This document shows positions 53,889-59,122 of a DNA stretch of 59,122 bases, one piece after another; the first letter of the stretch is position 1; the number at the start of each line of letters is the position of its first letter. The notes under the pieces were generated by a model. That model made no database searches, was not told the DNA's origin, and saw only the letters and a program-made list of their open reading frames with translations. The DNA lies in the NCBI GenBank assembly GCA_030037895.1, contig JASHPW010000069.1, positions 1-59,122 of the forward strand. Direction: 5' to 3'. The position numbers and the translations under genes are program-made. Source of the DNA: Xanthobacteraceae bacterium. Lineage in GTDB: Bacteria > Pseudomonadota > Alphaproteobacteria > Rhizobiales > Xanthobacteraceae.

Positions 53889-55313
53889 ATGAGCACGTCG
53901 ACCAAGCCCAAGAAGACCTCGCCTCCCGATTACGTCGTCAAGGACCTTGGCCTTGCCGAATGGGGCCGCAAGGAGATCGCCATCGCCGAGACCGAGATGC
54001 CCGGCCTGATGGCGACGCGTGAAGAATATGGGCGGCAGCAGCCGCTGCGCGGCGCGCGCATCGCCGGCTCGCTGCACATGACCATACAGACCGCGGTGCT
54101 GATCGAGACTCTCAAGGCGCTCGGCGCCGACGTGCGCTGGGCGTCCTGCAATATCTACTCGACGCAGGACCACGCCGCCGCCGCGGTCGCCGCCGGCGGC
54201 ACGCCGGTATTCGCCGTGAAAGGTGAATCGCTTGGCGACTACTGGGAATACACTCACCGCATCTTCGAATGGGGCGACGGCGGCGGGCCGAACATGATCC
54301 TCGACGACGGCGGCGACGCGACGCTGCTCATGCACCTCGGCTCGCAGGCGGAAATAACCCCGACGGTGCTCAAGCAACCGAACAACGAGGAAGAGGAGGC
54401 GCTGTTCGCCGCCATCAAGCGGCGGCTCCTGAACAAGCCCGGCTGGTACGGCAAAACCGCCAAGGCCATCCGCGGCGTGACCGAAGAAACGACGACCGGC
54501 GTGCATCGCCTCTATCAGATGGAGAAGGACGGCCGGCTCTTGTTCCCCGCCATCAACGTCAACGACAGCGTCACCAAATCGAAGTTCGACAATCTTTACG
54601 GCTGCCGCGAGTCGCTGGTCGACGGCATCCGCCGCGGCACCGACGTGATGATGGCCGGCAAAGTGGCGATGGTCGCCGGCTTCGGCGACGTCGGCAAGGG
54701 CTCGGCGGCTTCGCTGCGCCAGGCCGGCTGCCGGGTCATGGTCTCGGAGATCGATCCGATCTGCGCGCTGCAGGCGGCGATGGAAGGCTACGAGGTCACC
54801 ACCATGGAGAACGCGGCGCCGCGCGCCGACATCTTCGTCACCGCCACCGGCAACGTCGATGTCATCACCATCGAGCACATGCGCAAGATGAAGCACCGCG
54901 CCATCGTGGCCAACATCGGCCACTTCGACAGCGAGATCCAGGTGGCGGCGCTGAAGAACCTGAAATGGCATAACGTCAAGCCGCAGGTCGACGAGATCGA
55001 GTTTCCCGACGGCAAGCGCATCATCCTGTTGTCCGAAGGCCGGCTCGTCAATCTCGGCAACGCCATGGGCCACCCGAGCTTCGTCATGTCGTCGTCGTTC
55101 ACCAACCAAACGCTGGCGCAGATCGAGCTGTGGACCAATCCCGGCAAATACCAGAAGAAAGTCTACACGCTGCCGAAAGAGCTCGACGAGAAGGTCGCGC
55201 GACTCCATCTCGACAAGATCGGGGTGAAGCTCACCAAGCTCAACGACAAGCAGGCGGCTTACATCGGCGTGCCGCGGAGCGGTCCTTACAAGACGGATCT
55301 TTACCGGTACTGA
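53889..55313 (+). CDS. ahcY: S-adenosylhomocysteinase
   Basis: The 474-residue enzyme splits S-adenosylhomocysteine into adenosine and homocysteine and so restarts the methyl cycle. Segments are [20 protein letters not shown] and [20 protein letters not shown] (substrate and His), [20 protein letters not shown], the NAD motif [20 protein letters not shown], and [15 protein letters not shown]. The long form with the extra loop before NAD binding ([18 protein letters not shown]) is usual in Proteobacteria. GCACAAGGAG precedes the ATG. A palindromic operator candidate covers its promoter, and a palindrome follows its stop codon by about 5 bp. Confidence 0.98.
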   Translation: MSTSTKPKKTSPPDYVVKDLGLAEWGRKEIAIAETEMPGLMATREEYGRQQPLRGARIAGSLHMTIQTAVLIETLKALGADVRWASCNIYSTQDHAAAAVAAGGTPVFAVKGESLGDYWEYTHRIFEWGDGGGPNMILDDGGDATLLMHLGSQAEITPTVLKQPNNEEEEALFAAIKRRLLNKPGWYGKTAKAIRGVTEETTTGVHRLYQMEKDGRLLFPAINVNDSVTKSKFDNLYGCRESLVDGIRRGTDVMMAGKVAMVAGFGDVGKGSAASLRQAGCRVMVSEIDPICALQAAMEGYEVTTMENAAPRADIFVTATGNVDVITIEHMRKMKHRAIVANIGHFDSEIQVAALKNLKWHNVKPQVDEIEFPDGKRIILLSEGRLVNLGNAMGHPSFVMSSSFTNQTLAQIELWTNPGKYQKKVYTLPKELDEKVARLHLDKIGVKLTKLNDKQAAYIGVPRSGPYKTDLYRY

Positions 55314-55318
55314 GAACT

Positions 55319-55360
55319 GTCATTCCCGGTTCGCCGCGTCGCGCGGCGCCCCCGAACGAC
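55319..55360. repeat. GTCATTCCCGG-type intergenic palindrome (decayed) after ahcY
   Basis: The outer sequences GTCATTCCCGG and CCCGAACGAC pair imperfectly. An inner stem CGCCGC (55332-55337) pairs with GCGGCG (55343-55348). It is related to the elements at 232-280 and 31522-31561 and lies 5 bp after the ahcY stop codon, a likely transcript-end position. Confidence 0.5.
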
Positions 55361-55440
55361 GCGTAAAAGAGCCGTCGGTCTCGGCGGCAAACCCGCGCCC
55401 GCGTTGAAATTGCCGCGGACATGGCGTTATCTGCCCGACG

Positions 55441-56589
55441 ATGAGCGGTGCAGCACCCCCAGCGACGACACGATCGATGTCGCCGACGCAGCATTCCGCC
55501 ACGCGGCCGGCGCCCGAATTGAGCGTCGTCGTCCCCACCTTCAACGAGCGCGCCAACGTTCCGATCCTGGTCGAGCGGCTCGCCGGCGTTCTCGCCTCCT
55601 GCGACTGGGAAGTCATCTTCGTCGACGATAATTCTCCCGACGGCACCGCCGCGGCGGTGCGCGCCATCGGCGAGACCGACAGCCGCGTGCGTTGCATTCG
55701 CCGCATCGGCCGCCGCGGCCTCGCCGGCGCCTGCCTGGAGGGCATGCTGGCGAGCGGAGCCCGCTACGTCGCGGTCATCGACGCCGACCTGCAGCATGAC
55801 GAGAGCCTGCTCGTCGCCATGCTCGACTGCCTGCGCGCGGGACGCGCCGATATCGTCGTGGCCAGCCGCTATCTCGACGGCGGTTCCGCGGCCGGACTCT
55901 CGCAGCCGCGCGCCCGGGTCAGCCGCTGGTCGAACGCGCTGGTACGGCTTCTCCTCGGCATCGACCTCACCGATCCGATGAGCGGCCATTTCATGGTCCG
56001 GCGCGAGGCCGTAGAGGCGCTGGCGCCGGCGCTGTCCTCGCAGGGATTCAAGATTCTGCTCGACATCATGGCCACTTCGCACGGCCGCCTGCGCGCCGTC
56101 GAGCTGCCCTCGACGTTCCGCGCACGCCAGCACGGCGAGAGCAAGCTCGACAGCAAGATTGCGCTCGACTTCGCCGCGCTGGTGACGGCCAAGCTGACCC
56201 GCGACGCCGTCTCGCCGCGCTTTCTGCTGTTCTGTCTGGTCGGCCTCACCGGACTCGGCGTGCATCTCGGCGTCCTACGCGCGCTGATCGCCGCCGCGCT
56301 CTCCTTCGGCGCCGCGCAGGCGCTCGCCACCGTCGGCGCCATCGCCTGGAATTTCGTGCTCAACAACGTGTTCACCTACCGCGACCAGCGGCTCGCCGGC
56401 TGGCGCTTCCTGATCGGCTTCGTCCGCTTTCAGGTGATCTGCGCCATCGGCGCGATCTCCAATGTCGGCATCGCCACCTGGATTTACCATTACAACAACG
56501 TATGGTGGATCGCCGGCCTCGGCGGGGCGCTGATCGGCAGCGTCTGGAACTTCGTGGTCAGCGCCGCCTTCGTCTGGCGCCAGCGGTAG
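55441..56589 (+). CDS. GT2 glycosyltransferase fused to GtrA-like membrane domain
   Basis: The 382-residue protein has a dolichyl-phosphate-mannose-synthase-like GT-A domain (residues 25-245; SVVVPTFNERANVPILVERL, VIFVDDNSPDGTAA, VAVIDADLQHDESLL, DPMSGHFMVRREAVEAL). A four-helix GtrA-like domain follows (about 255-380; FLLFCLVGLTGLGVHLGVLR, AWNFVLNNVFTYRDQRLAGW). This fusion makes a polyprenyl-phosphate-sugar donor and places it in the membrane. The next gene is a large polytopic glycosyltransferase-like protein that could use such a donor. The sugar is not predictable. An ATG at 55441 is used; a later in-frame ATG is possible. Confidence 0.92.
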   Translation: MSGAAPPATTRSMSPTQHSATRPAPELSVVVPTFNERANVPILVERLAGVLASCDWEVIFVDDNSPDGTAAAVRAIGETDSRVRCIRRIGRRGLAGACLEGMLASGARYVAVIDADLQHDESLLVAMLDCLRAGRADIVVASRYLDGGSAAGLSQPRARVSRWSNALVRLLLGIDLTDPMSGHFMVRREAVEALAPALSSQGFKILLDIMATSHGRLRAVELPSTFRARQHGESKLDSKIALDFAALVTAKLTRDAVSPRFLLFCLVGLTGLGVHLGVLRALIAAALSFGAAQALATVGAIAWNFVLNNVFTYRDQRLAGWRFLIGFVRFQVICAIGAISNVGIATWIYHYNNVWWIAGLGGALIGSVWNFVVSAAFVWRQR

Positions 56590-56597
56590 ACCATAAT

Positions 56598-56648
56598 CCG
56601 TCATCCTGAGGCGCTTGGCGCGAAGCGCCGAGCCTCGAAGGACGACGG
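56598..56648. repeat. GTCATCCTGAGG-type intergenic palindrome, copy 2
   Basis: CCGTCATCCTGAGG (56598-56611) and CCTCGAAGGACGACGG (56633-56648) form the outer arms. GGCGC and GCGCC form an inner stem. It is the same family as 34088-34142 and lies between the two glycosyltransferase genes. The open frame upstream of the next gene runs through it, so the coding start is placed downstream. Confidence 0.75.
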
Positions 56649-56692
56649 ACGACGGCTTGCTGCTCCGGCCCGCGGATGTTAGTCCATCGGCC

Positions 56693-58267
56693 ATGACGAC
56701 GGCGCCGGTCGATAAATATCCGCAACCGCCGCGTCGTCGCTTTCTCAATGAAATAACCGGCCGCCCGGGCGACGACGCCGCGCGCGACGACATCGCCTTC
56801 ATCTTCTCGCCGCTCGTGCTCTCGCTTCTGGCGATCGCTTTTCTCTACCCGATCCTGGTCTGTGCGTTGTTTTTCCCGACGCCCTACGTCGATCTGCGCG
56901 AGCACATCAACTGGGGCCTGAACGCTCCTCTGTCCACCTTGACCGCGGCGCCACTGCCGTCCTGGATTTCGGCGCTGGCGTCCCTGGTCGGGTTTCGCGA
57001 CGCCTGGTTCTACATGGTGGTGGCGCAGGGTCTCAACGTCGTCACGTTCTGCTACCTGATCCGGATCGCGCGCGAATTCGTCGGCGTCGACGCCGTCGCG
57101 CCTTTCGTGCTGGTCGGGGCGTGCAGTTTCTATCTGTCGGCCTGGCTGCCGACGACCGCACTCAACGCCGATCAGGTGCAGGCGCCGTTGTGGGCCGGGG
57201 CGATCTATTACGCGTTGCGCGCGAGGAAGGACGACCGCTGGAAGGATTGGCTGCTGCTCGGCGCCGTGCTCGGGCTTGCCATGCTCACCAAGTATTTCAC
57301 CCTCATTTTCATTGCCGCCCTGGCGGCCGCGGCGGCGGCGCTGCGCGAGTTCCGGCCGGTCTTTGTCAACCGGAAACTCTACGTCGCGGCCCTGCTCGGC
57401 ATCGCCATCGTCATGCCGCACGCGGCGGCCGAGCTGCGCAGCCGCTTCACGCTCAATCACGGCTTGGCCTATCTACATTTTCAATCCTCGCTGATCGAAC
57501 GGCTCCATTCGCTCTGGAATTTGTTCGCGCCGGTCGGCTTGCTGCTGCTGCCGCTGGCGATTGTCGCGGCCAAGTCGTGGTGGAGCCGCGCGGCCTTATT
57601 ACAATGGCGGACCGCGACGCCGCGGAGCCGATTCATCCTCGCCGTCGCACTCGCGTTCGCGGTCATCATGGCGGCCATGATCCTCGGCGCCGCTCTCGAA
57701 TATCGGGTCAGGTTTTCCTACGCCTGGCTGCCGATCGCCGTGCTCGTGACCTTCTGTCTGGTGCGCGTCGCGCCAAACGGATTGCATCCGCTCGCCGAGG
57801 TCACGCTGGCGATCTGGGTCGCCGTCTGCGTCGGCAGCGTAGCCTACGGGCTCACGGTCCTGCGGGAGCAATTACGCGAGCCGGCGCCCGCGGCTGCCGC
57901 GGCGATGCGGCGCGATTGGGACAGCAAGTTCGCGTGCGGCCCCGGCTACATCATCGGCGACCGCCTCGAAGCACAGGCGGTCGCGCTTTATTACGGCGAC
58001 TTTCGGCACCGGATCGTCGGGCTGTCGAACCGGGATTACGCCTTTGCCCCCTGGCCCGACATGGAGCGCATCCGCCGCCTCGGCGCGATCGTGGTTCGGC
58101 GGCCCAAGACCGCGCCCCGGCTCAACAACGACTATAAGTTCGACAAGGCCGAGTATGACTTTCCCGAGCGCACCGAAGCGGTGACGCTGAGCCTGCCCTA
58201 TCGCCGGACTTGGTCGGACAAACTGAAAACCTACGTCTATTCGTTCATCCGGCCGCATGATTGTTGA
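56693..58267 (+). CDS. Polytopic membrane glycosyltransferase-like protein (GT39/ArnT type)
   Basis: The 524-residue protein has about ten membrane helices. An early loop carries PYVDLREHINWGL, where Asp and Glu lie in the position of the catalytic acidic residues of GT-C enzymes, and a C-terminal soluble part of about 110 residues follows (FACGPGYIIGDRLEAQAVAL). This arrangement resembles the PMT/ArnT (GT39/GT83) group, which takes sugars from polyprenyl phosphates on the periplasmic face. The start at 56693 is chosen because the frame further upstream crosses the palindromic repeat. It probably works with the GT2–GtrA protein encoded before it. The substrate is not known. Confidence 0.85.
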   Translation: MTTAPVDKYPQPPRRRFLNEITGRPGDDAARDDIAFIFSPLVLSLLAIAFLYPILVCALFFPTPYVDLREHINWGLNAPLSTLTAAPLPSWISALASLVGFRDAWFYMVVAQGLNVVTFCYLIRIAREFVGVDAVAPFVLVGACSFYLSAWLPTTALNADQVQAPLWAGAIYYALRARKDDRWKDWLLLGAVLGLAMLTKYFTLIFIAALAAAAAALREFRPVFVNRKLYVAALLGIAIVMPHAAAELRSRFTLNHGLAYLHFQSSLIERLHSLWNLFAPVGLLLLPLAIVAAKSWWSRAALLQWRTATPRSRFILAVALAFAVIMAAMILGAALEYRVRFSYAWLPIAVLVTFCLVRVAPNGLHPLAEVTLAIWVAVCVGSVAYGLTVLREQLREPAPAAAAAMRRDWDSKFACGPGYIIGDRLEAQAVALYYGDFRHRIVGLSNRDYAFAPWPDMERIRRLGAIVVRRPKTAPRLNNDYKFDKAEYDFPERTEAVTLSLPYRRTWSDKLKTYVYSFIRPHDC

Positions 58268-58369
58268 TGCGTAGGCGCCACGCGCCCGCCGCGACGACTC
58301 GATGGGTTTCGTGGCGTGCGCATTCTGCCGCCGCTTGAGGCCCGCAAGTTGTGGTGCTATCCGGGCGCC

Positions 58370-59122
58370 ATGACCGCGAGCCCCATCGACCACATTCGCA
58401 ATTTCGCGATCATCGCCCATATCAACCACGGCAAATCGACGCTCGCCGACCGGCTCATTCAGGCGACCGGCGGGCTCGAAGCGCGCGAGATGGTCGAGCA
58501 GGTGCTCGATTCCATGGACATCGAGCGCGAACGCGGCATCACCATCAAGGCGCAGACCGTGCGGCTCAATTATCGCGCGCGCGACGGCAAAGACTATATC
58601 CTCAACCTGATCGACACGCCTGGCCACGTCGACTTCGCCTACGAGGTCAACCGCTCGCTGGCCGCCTGCGAAGGCTCGCTCCTGGTCGTCGATGCGAGCC
58701 AGGGCGTCGAGGCGCAAACCCTCGCCAACGTCTACCAGGCGATCGACAACAATCACGAGATCGTGCCGGTGCTCAACAAGGTCGACCTGCCGGCCGCCGA
58801 ACCCGACAAGGTGCGGCAGCAGATCGAGGACGTGATCGGGCTCGACGCCTCCGACGCGATCCTGATTTCCGCCAAGACCGGCCAGAACGTGCCGGAAGTG
58901 CTGGAAGCCATCGTGCACCGGCTGCCGCCGCCCAAGGGCGACGCCGCGGCGCCGCTCAAGGCGCTGCTCGTCGATTCCTGGTACGATGCCTACCTCGGCG
59001 TCGTCGTGCTGTTCCGCGTCGTCGACGGCGTCTTGAAAAAAGGCCAGCGCATCCGCCTGATGGGCTCGGCCGCGGCCTATGACGTCGACCGCGTCGGCGT
59101 GTTCACACCCAAGCGCATCGAG
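58370..59122 (+). CDS. lepA: Elongation factor 4 (LepA), N-terminal part (runs off window)
   Basis: The first 251 codons are in the window and the frame is open to the end. It has the GTPase motifs [18 protein letters not shown] (G1), [15 protein letters not shown] (G2), [14 protein letters not shown] (G3) and VLNKVDLP (G4), then the start of domain II ([20 protein letters not shown]). LepA acts on ribosomes during initiation and translocation. In the G1 loop, Asn replaces the Asp normally found before His-Gly-Lys (AHIDHGKS in other LepA). There is no clear ribosome site before the ATG at 58370. Confidence 0.96.
   Translation, partial: MTASPIDHIRNFAIIAHINHGKSTLADRLIQATGGLEAREMVEQVLDSMDIERERGITIKAQTVRLNYRARDGKDYILNLIDTPGHVDFAYEVNRSLAACEGSLLVVDASQGVEAQTLANVYQAIDNNHEIVPVLNKVDLPAAEPDKVRQQIEDVIGLDASDAILISAKTGQNVPEVLEAIVHRLPPPKGDAAAPLKALLVDSWYDAYLGVVVLFRVVDGVLKKGQRIRLMGSAAAYDVDRVGVFTPKRIE

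Overview
The window is GC-rich chromosomal DNA from an alphaproteobacterium of the order Hyphomicrobiales (Rhizobiales), most like the Bradyrhizobium/Xanthobacteraceae side of the order. The evidence is gene order: hisD–UPF0262–low-Mr phosphatase–infA–maf–yacG–tRNA-Phe, rplU–rpmA–GNAT–obgE, lysC–ptsP–prfA–prmC–DUF4167, pckA next to chvI–chvG–hprK–EIIA(Man)–HPr–ahcY, and the regB/regA (actS/actR) pair. Intergenic palindromes of the kinds common in that group are scattered through it. No prophage, insertion sequence, CRISPR array or rRNA gene was seen. Nearly all of it looks like stable core or near-core genome.

Layout. 0–4.3 kb: end of a cupin gene, a fused beta-oxidation enzyme, glutamate-cysteine ligase and a small secreted protein. 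4.5–8.5 kb: a short conserved protein, a soluble PAS chemoreceptor, an SDR, a cysteine hydrolase and a small Cys-containing secreted protein. 8.6–14.0 kb: tRNA-Phe and the leftward hisD operon, then an FTR1 iron permease placed between hisD and DUF2948. 14.6–20.6 kb: a 58-aa basic protein, a type I secretion ABC/HlyD pair and a CHASE2 adenylate cyclase. 20.6–27.1 kb, leftward: an orphan receiver, regA, regB, obgE, GNAT, rpmA and rplU, with a secreted C13 (legumain/caspase-fold) peptidase-like gene facing the other way. 27.3–37.7 kb: a beta-hydroxyacid dehydrogenase, pobA, lysC, ptsP, prfA, prmC, DUF4167 and DUF6460. 37.8–44.9 kb: a 2-oxoacid dehydrogenase cluster (E1alpha, E1beta, cupin, aldehyde dehydrogenase, E2) without E3, then an ICMT-like protein and a 2-hydroxyacid dehydrogenase. 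44.9–55.3 kb: a Ni/Co transporter, pckA, a HugZ-like protein, chvI, chvG, the regulatory PTS genes and ahcY. 55.4–59.1 kb: two membrane glycosyltransferase-type proteins and the 5' part of lepA.

How the genes connect. PtsP (EI-Ntr), HPr, EIIA(Man) and HPr kinase together make a regulatory, non-transporting PTS. It lies beside the ChvG/ChvI envelope and acid sensor and gluconeogenic pckA, so carbon state and envelope state are encoded side by side. RegB/RegA add redox control. Candidate regulatory sites read from the DNA include an Irr-type palindrome before the FTR1 permease, a 9-bp-arm palindrome filling the spacer of the ahcY promoter, a CtrA-like site before the chemoreceptor, and sigma70-like promoters for tRNA-Phe and pckA.

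I did not find a clearly new multi-gene system. The items most worth a second look are the E3-less 2-oxoacid dehydrogenase/aldehyde dehydrogenase cluster, the C13 peptidase-like gene, the Irr and ahcY operator candidates, and an Asp-to-Asn change in the LepA P-loop.
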